From Mesorhabditis belari (lineage: Eukaryota; Nematoda; Chromadorea; Rhabditida; Rhabditidae): DNA of 64,000 bases. The stretch is taken from assembly GCA_958450365.1 (NCBI GenBank), contig CAUEEP010000752.1, forward strand, positions 372,001 through 436,000. The letters run 5' to 3'. Of this stretch, positions 11,492-21,620 are shown piece by piece. Position 1 is the first letter of the stretch. Each line of letters opens with the position of its first letter. Position numbers and translations under genes: made by a program. The notes under the pieces were generated by a model. It had not been told where the DNA came from. It saw nothing but the letters and a program-made list of their open reading frames with translations, and did not search any database.

Positions 11492-12271
11492 TTGACATCT
11501 GTAAAAATGGTTTCTACAGAGTGCGCCAAAATTACGGCTACACCTCTTCAGCAGATTGCATGCCAAACGCCGCAACCAATTCAAAAACGCTAAGTGTTAT
11601 ACAAAGAATTGAAGCCTGAATTCTTGCTTACATTTCTGTACCAAAAGATCTTTGATTCGAGTTTTGCAGCTAATTTTTTTGCCTCAAATGAGCTCAATCC
11701 GGTCAGTCTCGACACGCTTCCCTTTTTAGCTGTTTTCTAACTAAAAAAACTTGTATTTAGGAAGTACTTTTTTTAGTAAAAGCACATTTTCATTCATTTA
11801 AAAATTATTTCCAACAAATTTACAGCTTTAGGACATAGAAACTGAGAATTGAACACCCCCAAAACCCAAATTCCGCCAAAATCGCCGAAAATCCAAAGAG
11901 AGCTATCTTTGATTCAAGTTCTGGTTAGGTTAACATCGTCAAAACACTTTGGTGGTATTATCATTTTTTATACCATTCAAAATCCTATCTTTTCATGTAT
12001 TAAACAACCGAAAAATTCTTCTTAGAAAACAGCTAAAAATGGAAGCGTGTCGAGACCGACCGGATTGAGCTCATTTGAAGGTCTGAAAGATGGGCTGCAA
12101 AACTCGAATCAAAAATCTTTTAGTGCAGAAATATAGGAAAGAATTTAGGCTTCAATTTTCTATATAACACTTAGGGTTTTTGAATTGATTGCGACGTTTG
12201 ACATGCAATCTGCTGAAAAGGTGTAACCGTAATTTTGGCGCACTCTGTAGAAACCATTTTTACAGATGTCA
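11492..12271. mobile_element. Foldback element (family A), arms about 240 bases
   Basis: The left arm starts TGACATCTGTAAAAATGG and the right arm is its imperfect inverted copy, ending at about 12271. Both arms carry the block TTTGATTCGAGTTTTGCAG and the block CGGTCTCGACACGC. A partial third copy is at 13600-13826. No transposase is encoded. Confidence 0.7.
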
Positions 12272-12288
12272 TACCATGTATATGTCGT

Positions 12289-12824
12289 AGCCGTTTACGA
12301 AATTCAGCCGCTAACGAATGGGGGTATTTCCGGGCATCCAATCAAAAAGTCACCCACATAAAAAATGTTCATAATACATATATTTTATAATAAATTTTTG
12401 AAATTAGCTCATTTGGTTCAGTAGGAAATTTTGAGCCCCAAAAGTTTAGGTTCAAAAATGTTTTCGCTGTTTTCACATTTGAGAATTGCCCTGAATCTGT
12501 TCCTCGCCCTCTTTCTCCTACTTTCAACGAAAAATTGTTTTAGATGACTTTACTTTAAGAAACTACATCAAATTGGCTACAAAATGAGCTATTAGGCAAG
12601 TTTTTTGGCTGAGTAGAAAATTTTTTATAGCCATTTCAGGGGCATTTTTGAACCTAAACTTTGGGGGCTCAAAATTTCCTACTGAACCAAATGAGCTAAT
12701 TTCAAAAATTTATTATAAAATATATGTATTATGAACATTTTTTATGTGGGTGACTTTTTGATTGGAGGCCCGGAAATACCCTCATTCGTTAGCGGCTGAA
12801 TTTCGTAAACGGCTACGACATATA
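12289..12824. mobile_element. Foldback element (family B), arms about 180 bases
   Basis: The left arm TATGTCGTAGCCGTTTACG is the inverted copy of the right end GTAAACGGCTACGACATA. The match continues through TCACCCACATAAAAAATG to the block GGCTCAAAATTTCCTACTG. The middle about 190 bases are unpaired. It lies directly between a family A foldback and the large palindrome. Confidence 0.7.
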
Positions 12825-13572
12825 CAGTACTGGACAACGAAATATCATATTTGAAAAACGATCGTCACTTTCGGGCGTCTGTAACTCCCTTGTCTTTGAG
12901 TTTAAACTATTAGTGTTATACATTTTCTGAAAGCTCTTTTCAAGGGCTACACAATGATAATATTAATATTCAGAAATATGGTATTTTTTGGCGCATTTCA
13001 GCGCGCACAAGATGGGATACTCAAAATTGTTGATTTTCAAAGCTGCTTTTCTTTATGATAGAGTGCTGGAATCGCTCTCAAACTACGATTTTCGGAATCT
13101 ACGCAAAAATTTACCTTAGAATAATCAATATTTGTAAAATTTTATCAAAGTTTCATAGCGAAAAAAACCACATTTGCGAAATTCTCACTTCTTGAGCGCG
13201 CTCAAGAAGTGAGAATTTCGCAAATGTGGGTTTTTTCGCTATGGGACTTTGATAAAATTTTACAAATATTGATTATTCTAAGGTAAATTTTTGCGTAGAT
13301 TCCGAAAATCGTAGTTTGAGAGCGATTCCAGCACTCTATCATAAAGAAAAACAGCTTTGAAAATCAACAATTTTGAGTATCCCATCTTGTGCGCGCTGAA
13401 ATGCGCCAAAAAATACCATATTTCTGAATATTAATATTATCATTGTGTAGCCCTTGAAAAGAGCTTTCAGAAAATGTATAACACTAATAGTTTAAACTCA
13501 AAGACAAGGGAGTTACAGACGCGCGAAAGTGACGATCGTTTTACAAATATGATATTTCAATGTCCAGTACTG
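12825..13572. mobile_element. 748-base near-perfect palindrome (Tc1-type ends)
   Basis: The two arms of about 374 bases are nearly identical and meet with no spacer at TTGAGCGCGCTCAA (about 13200). The ends are CAGTACTGGACAA and are flanked by TA on both sides, as expected for Tc1/mariner target duplication. Two much shorter relatives with the same ends lie at 44359-44589 and 62489-62719. No protein is encoded. Confidence 0.8.
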
Positions 13573-13599
13573 TATAAGCCTTGTAGTGACACAATCTAG

Positions 13600-13826
13600 T
13601 AGACTGATCGGACTGAGCTCATTTGAGGGTCTGAAAAAGTGGCTGCAAAACTCGAATCAAAGATCTTTTGGTACAGAAATGTAGACAAGAGTTCGGGCTT
13701 CAATTCTCTTTAGAAAGACTTAGGGTTTTTGATTGTGGCATTTGGCATGCAATCTGCTTTATCTGCTTCATTTGGCATGCAAAAAGGTGTAGCCCTAATT
13801 CTAGCGCACTCTGTATAGAAATAGGA
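13600..13826. mobile_element. Partial copy of foldback family A
   Basis: From GACTGATCGGACTGAGC to GCGCACTCTGTATAG this follows one arm of the 11492-12271 element, with an internal tandem duplication of TTGGCATGCAA. It ends about 15 bases below the donor of the decayed lectin exon at 13842-14011, where the next exon would be expected. Confidence 0.6.
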
Positions 13827-14110
13827 ATACACAATGATTACCATCCATGGTCCGGCCACCGATATGGCCGCTGTTCCAATGTAATCCACTGGAGATCCAT
13901 CAGTCCATGTGCCTGTTTGGAGGATTCCGTTTCCCTGATATCCGATCCATGCAAATTGAGTGTCGCATGGGTCGAAGTCGAGATCATCCACAACGTTTGT
14001 CGTGATTAAATCTTCAAAAACATAATTAAATAGAGAACATATGCATTTGAGGAAGCGCCTAAATGCATTCAAGCAATCCAAAACCGAAAGATTCATGCAG
14101 TGTTAGTATA

Positions 14111-14693
14111 CAGAGTGTGTGAAAAGTTTTGACGGCATGAAAACAAGGCCAAGAAGGCCATAGCAAGATTGAAAAAAAGCTAGAATAAAAAGAATTCCAG
14201 ATTCGAAAAAATTAACTATTTTTACCTTAGGTAAGCTTTTTCTGTAGCACATTTCTGCTTCTTGCATCAATTTTTTGAGCTTTATTTATTAGCAACCGCT
14301 TTGTTAAAATTTTCCTGCTTTTTAACCCTAACTACAACTTTTTGAACTACGCGAAAATGGTTATTTTAGAACGAATTTGGCTGTATAAGGATCAATTTGA
14401 AGGGAAAATCATTCCTCTTTCTATTAGGCACAAAAGCATGGATTTAAGCTTACTCCAAAAAATTTTAAGCAGTGAGATTCGGCAACCCACTTTGCGACCA
14501 AGCATATTATCAAAAAAATCCCTATTTGCTCTTGATTGTGTAGCATTCCAAAAGTTTTTTTAGGGTTCTTTAGACACTGAAAACTCTATTTTTAATATTT
14601 TTCGAATCTGAAATCCGTTTTTTTCTAGCTTTTTTTCATTCTTGATATAAGCGTCCTTCTTTTCATGCTGTCAAAGTTTTTTCACACACTCTG
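14111..14693. mobile_element. TIR element, CAGAGTGTGTGAAAA ends, TA duplication
   Basis: Ends CAGAGTGTGTGAAAA and its complement, both next to TA, bound 583 bases. Immediately outside, about 65 bases (CTAAATGCATTCAAGC to GTGTTAGTATA) occur on both sides, far longer than a TA target duplication, so the site itself was duplicated. The interior 73-codon ORF shows no transposase motif. Confidence 0.6.
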
Positions 14694-14919
14694 TATTTGA
14701 GGAACACTCTCTAAATGCATTCAAGCAATCTCAAACCGAAAAATTTATGCAGTGTTAGTATAAGTGTTTTTTGGTTCATGGCTAGAAAAATACTTTTTAG
14801 GATGGCTAGTTGTATTTTTATGAAAAACTCAAAAACAAAAGCTATTGGAATGTCAGCTCTGAGCCAAACTGATATTTTAGTTACTATTATTATTATTGAA
14901 TGATTTGTCTAATCTTATG

Positions 14920-15110
14920 TATTGGGTTGATGGAAAAGTCCTTTCGGATTTCTTGGGAGAGTACCTTAAATTTGTCCAATTTTGACGTTTTATAGCTCAT
15001 CCTAAAGCTGAATTCAAGACGGATCGATTGGTAAAAACGTTTTGAGATATCTCTTTTCTAAAAGTTTTTGCAGCTATTTTAGTAAAGGGCGGCAGAGCCA
15101 AAAAATGGCA
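14920..15110. mobile_element. Half of a mariner-type MITE
   Basis: It begins TATTGGGTTGATGGAAAAG and matches one arm of the complete element at 21141-21620, up to GGCGGCAGAGCCAAAAAATGG. The second arm is missing. Confidence 0.6.
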
Positions 15111-15185
15111 ATAAATGTGCTCTCCCCTGTGCTTATCCCTTTCATCGTCGAGAAGGGGTGGTCCTTGGGATTGCCTAGGAGGACA

Positions 15186-15312
15186 AGTGAGGCTCTGACT
15201 TGGTAGGCTCTGACTTGGTAGGCTCTGACTTGGTAGGCTCTGACTTGGTAGGCTCTGACTTGGTAGGCTCTCACTTGGTAGGTTCTGACTTGGTAGGTTC
15301 TCACTTGGTAGT
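15186..15312. repeat. 15-base minisatellite
   Basis: The unit GGCTCTGACTTGGTA is repeated about eight times. Since 15 is a multiple of three, frames stay open and give an artificial repeat peptide on either strand; there is no reason to think it is translated. It lies in the intron of the decayed lectin gene. Confidence 0.8.
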
Positions 15313-15819
15313 GAGGCCCCCCTTCCCCTTACACTTATTTGTAATTTATTCGTCTTATTGTACTACTGTAAATAAAGATACATATCTTCCGGGTCTATGC
15401 AACTGCAGTTCAGGTCGGTCATTTTACAGGGACTCCCCTCTAATACGCTGGAGGAGTTGAGTTGGGTTGTCGGGGTGTTAAAGATGGCAGGATATCAAAA
15501 GGGATCCACTCTCTTTAACTTAACCCAAATTCTAGTCCATATCCGTTTACACCTAGGAACGAATAGGAACATCTCAAAAGTCATCTAAATAATAAATCTT
15601 TATGCTAATTCAAACTGTAACTGATTTGAAGGTTTCACTTCATCAAAAAAAACTATTTCGAAGCAAAATGAAATTGTTAATCGATCAACTTAATAGATCT
15701 AATACTTAATAACTTAATAGAACACATTAAATTAGCTCAAAAGATGTCGAATTTTACCCCGAGCTTTCATTAGATCAATAGATCTTCATTAGATCAATAG
15801 TCAATCAATGAGAACGCAC
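15313..15819. other. No gene seen
   Basis: The stretch lies in the intron of the decayed lectin gene. It contains ordinary AT-rich sequence with duplicated TCATTAGATCAATAG words at 15768-15800 and no splice-bounded coding segment. Confidence 0.35.
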
Positions 15820-15926
15820 CATAGATGAAATCAGCTTCAGCCTTTGAATGAATGGAAACGAGATGAGAGCCCATTTGTTGGCTTTCATCAAGAATCTTTC
15901 AAATAAGGTTATCTCATGAAAAACCG

Positions 15927-16127
15927 TTAGCCGTCGTTTGATTCCGGTGGACGGCCTGTTTTGAGCTTTCGATGAAGGTTTCCAGTTACATTTGCGTTGT
16001 GTGTGATGCGTTCAACTGTCCTCGTACTGCATTTGAATTTTTCCGCGATGTCTTTTTCTTTCTCTCCTCTATTTCTTGCTGCTACAATTGCTTTTTTGTC
16101 TGGTGTTGATAAATACGCTCCAGGCAT
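15927..16127 (-). pseudogene. Tc1-type transposase, N-terminal HTH fragment
   Basis: The minus strand reads MPGAYLSTPDKKAIVAARNR, then KDIAEKFKCSTRTVERI and LKTGRPPE. This is the first helix-turn-helix of a Tc1/Tc3-type transposase, ending at the GRP motif. The rest of the enzyme does not follow in this orientation. Confidence 0.7.
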
Positions 16128-16456
16128 CTGAAAAAAATTAAAACATTACAAAAATATAGGCAAGATACACAAAAAAATAGAAAAAGAAACGAGTATTGTA
16201 GTAGCCGCCAAGACTTTTGTCCCTTGTTTTTGTGACCTTTTTGTCGTGTGTGAACTTTTGAGTTCAATGCTTAGTCATAGCTAAAAGTAGAGTAAAAATG
16301 CTCAAAAATACTTGTGACAACTTTTTTATAGCCTCTCGGAAAGGTTCCTAAATTTGCGTTTGAAAGTTGCCACCCAGGAGCCGTCAAGACTTTTGTCCAT
16401 GACTGTAATATTAGGCTGGTCGATATATTCGTAGAATTCTTTTATTAACTTTTAAA

Positions 16457-16620
16457 GTGACTAGAAGAGCTGCCAAGAAATCCCTAACGGTTGCCAGGCA
16501 CCGAACGCTCAAGTTGCAGTTTGCGAAAAAGTACGCAAGTTGGACCGCCAACGATTGGTCAAATGTTATTTTCACTGATGTCAATCTTTTTCAACCGGAT
16601 GGGAACCATTTCTCAAAAAC
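16457..16620 (+). pseudogene. Tc1-type transposase, start of catalytic domain
   Basis: The plus strand reads RHRTLKLQFAKKYASW, then NDWSNVIFTDVNLF, which corresponds to the segment around the first catalytic aspartate of Tc1 enzymes (usual pattern W-x(4)-W-x-NVIFSDE). The residue after the aspartate is valine instead of glutamate. It runs opposite to the HTH fragment 330 bases away, so the element has been inverted internally or the pieces come from two insertions. Confidence 0.65.
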
Positions 16621-16989
16621 CCCACCATCAATTTTTCTAAAACTTTTGCAGCAAATATACCTGTCATTGAAAAAGTTTTTGCCAAAATATGAGAAATATG
16701 AAAATATAAAAATCGTACGGCTAGTTTTGAAGATTTCATTAGTTGAGGAAGCTATCTTTAATCGAACTTTCCATAGTCCAGTTTTTACATCAAAAAATAA
16801 ACCCAAAGACAAAATGAAGTAAACAAAACTGGAAATTTTTCTGGTTTTTCTGGAAACCGTTTTTCATCTAAAGCTTTAGTTTTAAAAAACGCACCTTTTT
16901 TAGAATTATCAGTGTAAAAATGGAAAACTCAAAAAAAGCAAAATCTTTAAATGAGCTTCTTTATCGAAAGTATGTGATTAAAAAAATTT

Positions 16990-17555
16990 AAAATAAAATT
17001 TAATCCCCTCTCTAGAAATCTACTTTTCCTTGCCAATTCCTTCACTTCTTTATGGCGTAAATCTAACATAAATAAACAATACGCTCTCTCAAGCAATAAT
17101 AGCAACAAGCAATCTCTTAGACACCGCCGCTTGGTCACGGATTTAATAGAGTATTTCAAAATTGTAAAGGGCAGGCAACCTATCCCTCTTTTTCGGGATT
17201 TATTCCAATTTAATCCCACGGTTAGTTCAAGGAGAGGTTCTTTCGTTTGAGAAATTCCAGTCACCTCCAATAAGTTTTTGTATAACTCTTTTCCAATAAG
17301 AACTGCCAGAATTTGGAATCGACTCCCCAGAGTTTTGCGAGAGTCCAATAGTCTCGAAACCTTTAAATTATCTGTAGATGATCTTGATCTTGAAGCTCTA
17401 GTGGATCCTTGACGTTATCTGTGCTACGCATATATTACATGTATTATATCGTGTCGCTTTTTATCGGCCCTTTTCGTGTTATTTGTATGAATTCATGTGT
17501 ATTAATCTTAAATCTAGCGCACTTTATTTCAGGTCCTGAATAAAGTATTTAAATA
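16990..17555 (+). mobile_element. 3' end of a non-LTR retrotransposon (LINE)
   Basis: From about 17038 the plus strand reads RRLVTDLIEYFKIVKGRQP, and after one in-frame TGA, RTARIWNRLPRVLRESNS followed by LETFKLSVDD, stopping at 17412. This is the typical C-terminal tail of CR1/jockey-type reverse transcriptases. A 3' untranslated part with AATAAAGTATTTAAATAA follows. The polymerase core is absent, so it is a 5'-truncated dead copy. Confidence 0.7.
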
Positions 17556-18254
17556 ATTGCCACGTGAATCTGGAGTAAAGATGTATCGTGATAAGATGCC
17601 ACAACTAGAGAACAGGAATTTTGAAAATTGTTAAATCTGAGCTAACAACACAATTGTTTCTAAAAGCACAAATGCCACTTTTCCCAAAGGAAAACACAAA
17701 TAAAATTTGCATTTCTGAAGAGCTTTCGGAGGAGAATCTCGAGTGGTTTTCCTTCGGCAAATTTTTCGAGTTCAACAAAAAGGAACTTGGATTTTTGATG
17801 TTCTTTCATAAAAAAACATTTAAAGATCTATTTCTGGAATCGAATTTGTCTCTTTTTTGCAAATTCTATTTGAATTTTATTCGAATTCACCTGGAAATGT
17901 CAAATTTAGCTCAAAACGGCTTCGATTTCTTTGAACAAAGTCGAATTTGATTTGAAACTTTAAACCTTTCACCTGGAGCATTTGTCATATTTCGAATTTT
18001 TACAAAATCTCATTTAAATTTCTTTTTTTAATGAGGCTTTGGATATATGGTTTTTAGAGTGGAAAGTTTAGAATAAGATTTGTGATCTTAAAATTGTTAT
18101 GCTTGTTCATTTTTCAAAGCTCAAATTTGATCATTAAAGTGACAAGTAAACCAATAATTGTATTACATATTAAAGTATTACAAAATGTGTTTAACTAAAC
18201 CATAGATTTGTTTAGTTAAACACATTTTGTACTACTTTAATATGTAATACTATT
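17556..18254. other. No supported gene
   Basis: A 109-codon open stretch (17621-17950) begins without an ATG and shows no family motif or splice context. An exact inverted repeat of about 40 bases (TGTTTAACTAAACCATAG region, 18185-18230) precedes the mariner copy. Confidence 0.4.
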
Positions 18255-18792
18255 AGGGTGGTGCAAAAGAAACTCCCGATGGGTATCAGCTCTCATTTAT
18301 CAGAAACGAGCTATGGTAACGACATTATTTTTTAATATTTTATTCGCATATTTGTTTGCTATTGATTTCGACATTTGAATCTTTTGGTTGTTGTTTATTT
18401 TATTTAAAAATGCTTATATTTTGAATTTAGATCATGATGGAGCAAAGGTTTGTGCTACGAGCAGCATTACTGTTTAACTTCAAAATTGGAAAGTCTGCTG
18501 TCGAATCGCATCGTTCTCTATGTGCAGCTTTCGGAGATGGCAGTTTTTCTCTCAGGCAGTGTCAGACTTGGTTTCAACGATTCTGAGAGGGAGACGAGGC
18601 TTTGGAAGATTACGAGCACGGTTCGAGGCCAGAAGTCGTGAACGAAGCCAAGCTGAGGGACGTTATTCAGGCCGATCCATGCCAATCTGCTCGAGATCTT
18701 GCGAAAATATTCCATTGTGATCATGTCACCATCGAACGCCATCTTTTTTTTGAATTTACCGTCAAATCGGCAGTTTCTTTTGCATCACCCTA
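18255..18792 (+). mobile_element. mariner transposon, catalytic part deleted
   Basis: Ends AGGGTGGTGCAAAAGAAACT and its imperfect complement (one mismatch) bound about 537 bases flanked by TA. Inside, from ATG at 18434, the frame reads MMEQRFVLRAALLFNFKIGK, CQTWFQRF, one TGA at 18584, then EGDEALEDYEHGSRPEVV and SARDLAKIF. These are the two helix-turn-helix domains of a mariner transposase up to the GRP-like linker. The DDD catalytic domain is absent. With a single stop the DNA-binding half is well preserved. Confidence 0.85.
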
Positions 18793-19296
18793 ATATTATT
18801 GGTTATCTAGGTATCTTTGAGACTTCCGAGAATCGATATTAAGGTAGAGCAATTTGATAGGCATTTTGGGTGAAGTCAGAATCAGCTCTATTAGAGGGAT
18901 CTATTGGGACGGTTATGCTTAAAGCACTAGACTCAACCCAAAACCGAAATCCCGTTGATTTTATTTCAAACCCATTCCTATTTGAGAGTAATTTATTCTT
19001 TCTTTTTTCTTGATTCCTTTCGTGTCGTTTTCCCATAATTCTCCTCGTTTTCTCTCTTAAGCCATTTCTTGTCTTTACTTCGAAATTGCTCTCATCGATT
19101 CCAAGGGAAGAAAAAACAAGGATGAATTCAAAAACAGAATTGTTTTTTGCAATAGATTTTTCAATCGGTTTGAAGCTTTTATTTTATTTGTTATTATAAA
19201 ATGTTATTATAAAATGATTTATTTTTAAATGGTTTTCAAAAAAAATCTTTTATTTTTAAAGTCTTTTGTTAAGGATTTGGCTTTATTTGTTTTTTT
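18793..19296. other. No gene seen
   Basis: AT-rich spacer between the mariner copy and the next foldback. No splice-bounded coding stretch was found. Confidence 0.35.
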
Positions 19297-19701
19297 GGGG
19301 GTGGGACAAATGCGACCTTTTTTTTGCGCGCCTGGACATTTGCGCACCTTTTTTTGGCTGGAAAAGGCCTTAGGAAAAGTCATAGAGCTTCAAAAACGTT
19401 TTCATAGAAGGGAATCGTATGCGTAGATTCAGAATTTTGACAAATCAGACCTCGCTGACACGTTAAATTTGGGCTAAAAGGCAAAAAGCGAAAAGCGTTA
19501 AGTTGCGTAGTTTTTGCCTTTTAGCCCAAATTTAACGTGTCAGCGAGGTCTGATTTGTCAAAATTCTGAATCTACGCATACGATTCCCTTCTATGAAAAC
19601 GTTTTTGAAGCTCTATGACTTTTCCTAAGGCCTTTTCCAGCCAAAAAAAGGTGCGCAAATGTCCATGCGCGCAAAAAAAAGGTCGCATTTGTCCCACCCC
19701 C
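19297..19701. mobile_element. Foldback element, GTGGGACAAATGCGACC ends
   Basis: Two arms of about 185 bases are nearly identical in inverted order around a short loop at about 19490. The ends read GGGGGTGGGACAAATGCG. The outer 60 bases also end the element at 59805-60296, whose interior differs, so the ends are shared by two subfamilies. Confidence 0.75.
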
Positions 19702-19950
19702 GTTTTTTTTACAATAGAATTAGAAATATTCAGGGAAACGATGAGTTTGAACTCGAGAAAAAGCTATGATTTCCTCTCGGATTACACACTTGGATGTCAA
19801 ACGCCCAGACCGTCGGAGGTGTTTTTGAGTGATCAGGTGAAAAAAGTCGGATCTTTTCTTTTCTCAACTTTTATTGACCTATTTTAAACCACTTTCTAAA
19901 GGAAAACCTTCTCTAGAAACTTACTATAATCTGTTTTCTGTTTTCTCGAA

Positions 19951-20704
19951 TACAGGCTGGCCTGAAAGTTCTGTTACTTTTAAAAGAGGCGCTATAAAAT
20001 TCGATTGACAAAATATCAAAGTTAATAGACTTAATTTTTAGTAAAGTTAACAATTTTTATTATATGGAATCAAGTTTTGAGAAAATTTAGACTCTCTTAA
20101 CGCTTTCAATAAAGAATCTTCTTCAAAAGTTCACAATTCTAATTTTGAAATTTGTAGAATGGCTGTAGATTGATTATTTCTAGCTCAATTTAGTTGTAGA
20201 GCGGCTAGTTTTAAAGAAAAATATCTCCTTTTTTTGAATATGCAACTGGATAAGGTTTATTTGTGTTCCAGCTTTTTTAATCACTGGATTGGTCAGCTTG
20301 ATCGTGCGACCAGCCTGGAGAACCGAGCTTTGCTTGAAATGACAATAAAACTCATCTTTTTGATGAATCTTTATGACAAACGCTTAATTTTAATAGGAAA
20401 AGTTCAAATATTTGTTGTATTCGCTTCTCCTTTGTCTTTTCTGAACTTAGCGGCGTCGCTTTCAAAAGTAACAGAACTTTCCACCGTGTACAGGTTTCTT
20501 TTAGAAAGCGCATTAGCTAAAATTGATCTCAACAGTCTCAACAGAATAATAGAACCAATCTTTTTGATAAATCTTTATGAAAAACGCTTAATTTTAATAA
20601 GAAAAGTTCAAATATTTGTTGTTTTCACTTCTCCTTTGTCTTTTCTGAACCAGAACTTAATGGCGTCGCTTTTAAAATTAACAGAACTTTCCGGGTACCC
20701 TGTA
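19951..20704. mobile_element. TIR element, CAGG...GAAAGTTCTGTTA ends, internally duplicated
   Basis: The left end TACAGGCTGGCCTGAAAG is mirrored at the right by CTTTCCGGGTACCCTGTA. Inside, about 150 bases (20345-20500) are repeated at 20560-20700, and the right-end motif occurs a second time at 20467-20495. A further piece lies at 20876-20935. The 159-codon ORF across it comes from this duplication and is not a gene. Confidence 0.6.
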
Positions 20705-21140
20705 GTTAGCTAATCTTGCCTAAAATATTGACAAATGCTTATGAAATGATTAAATTTTTCCAGATTTTAAACAGTTCTTTTATGATTTGTTGCTAGTTAT
20801 GCAATAATCAGCTTTTTGACTAAAGATTTTGTTAAACAAACGATTTCAAGCAATCATCATTCTCATAAGCTTTCCACCGTGTACAGGTTTCTTTTAGAAA
20901 GCGCATTAGCCAAAAATTGATCTCAACAGTGGTTCGAATATCGTTTTTTGAACATTACTTCAGTTTTAAGGAATCCAAATCTTGAAAATTTAAAAACAAA
21001 AAGACATTCTCACTCATGGGATTTCAGTTAAAGTAGCCGTAAGCTTTCAGTTAAAGTAGCTTGCAAGCTTTGATTTAAACCTTCTAATGGTCAAAGATTA
21101 AATTTCTACTTGGCAATTATGGGTTTTACAAGATTGAATC

Positions 21141-21620
21141 TATTGGGTTGGTGGAAAAGTTCTTTCGGATTTTTTGGGAGAGTACCTTAAATTTGTCCAA
21201 TTTTGACGTTTTGACAAAGAAGGGGAAAAACGAAAGAAAATCGCGAAAAGCGGCGGAAAGGCTATTGATCTGAGGGTCGCTGGTTCGACTTCCACCGGTG
21301 ACGCTATTTTTCAAAAATTTTTTGCGAAGATTCTGAAAATGCGTGTCTAGGGGTTATTTTTGACGCTGATCACGAAACACATGTTTTTAGCCTAGGTTTC
21401 TGCACGGAAAACTAACGAAACGTGAAAACAGCCATTTTTTGGCTCTGCCGCCCTTTACTAAAATAGCTGCAAAAACTTTTAGAAAAGAGATATCTCAAAA
21501 CGTTTTTACCAATCGATCCGTCTTGAATTCAGCTTTAGGATGAGCTATATAACGTCAAAATTGGACAAATTTAAGGTACTCTCCCAAGAAATCCGAAAGG
21601 ACTTTTCCATCAACCCAATA
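21141..21620. mobile_element. mariner-type MITE with a tRNA-like insert
   Basis: TATTGGGTTGGTGGAAAAG on the left and its complement at the right (CAACCCAATA, 21611-21620) bound 480 bases. The interior at 21245-21305 carries GCTGGTTCGACTTCC, a tRNA B-box-like segment, with no matching acceptor stem. One arm recurs at 14920-15110. Confidence 0.7.

Larger units (their letters stand above)
13842..15895 (-). pseudogene. Decayed C-type-lectin gene, two exons left
   Basis: Exon 15820-15895 reads QQMGSHLVSIHSKAEADFIY, the classic start of a C-type-lectin fold, and ends in phase 1. Exon 13842-14011 starts in phase 1 and reads DDLDFDPCDTQFAWIGYQ, then TWTDGSPVDYIG. The order and phase fit one lectin domain. 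The cysteine normally just before QQMG is absent (serine there), no signal-peptide exon is found upstream, and the C-terminal exon with the last cysteines is missing, replaced by a foldback copy. The 1.8-kb intron is filled with a TIR element, half a MITE and a minisatellite. It faces the intact lectin gene at 8.9-11.0 kb, so the two may be a divergent duplicated pair. Confidence 0.65.

Noticed and set aside
15186..15312. CRISPR-like regular repeats
   Set aside because: Units are contiguous with no spacers, and the genome is eukaryotic.
15074..15460. Pentapeptide-repeat ORFs on both strands
   Set aside because: They are produced by a 15-base minisatellite whose unit length is divisible by three.
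16947..17348. 133-codon minus-strand ORF
   Set aside because: It is the antisense of the LINE reverse-transcriptase tail on the plus strand.
17621..17950. 109-codon plus-strand ORF
   Set aside because: No ATG at the start, no known motif, and no splice context between a LINE tail and a mariner copy.
20234..20713. 159-codon open reading frame, the longest in the window
   Set aside because: It lies inside a terminal-inverted-repeat element and is made by an internal duplication (LIFLMNLYDKRLILI and LIFLINLYEKRLILI). No splice or codon signs of a gene.
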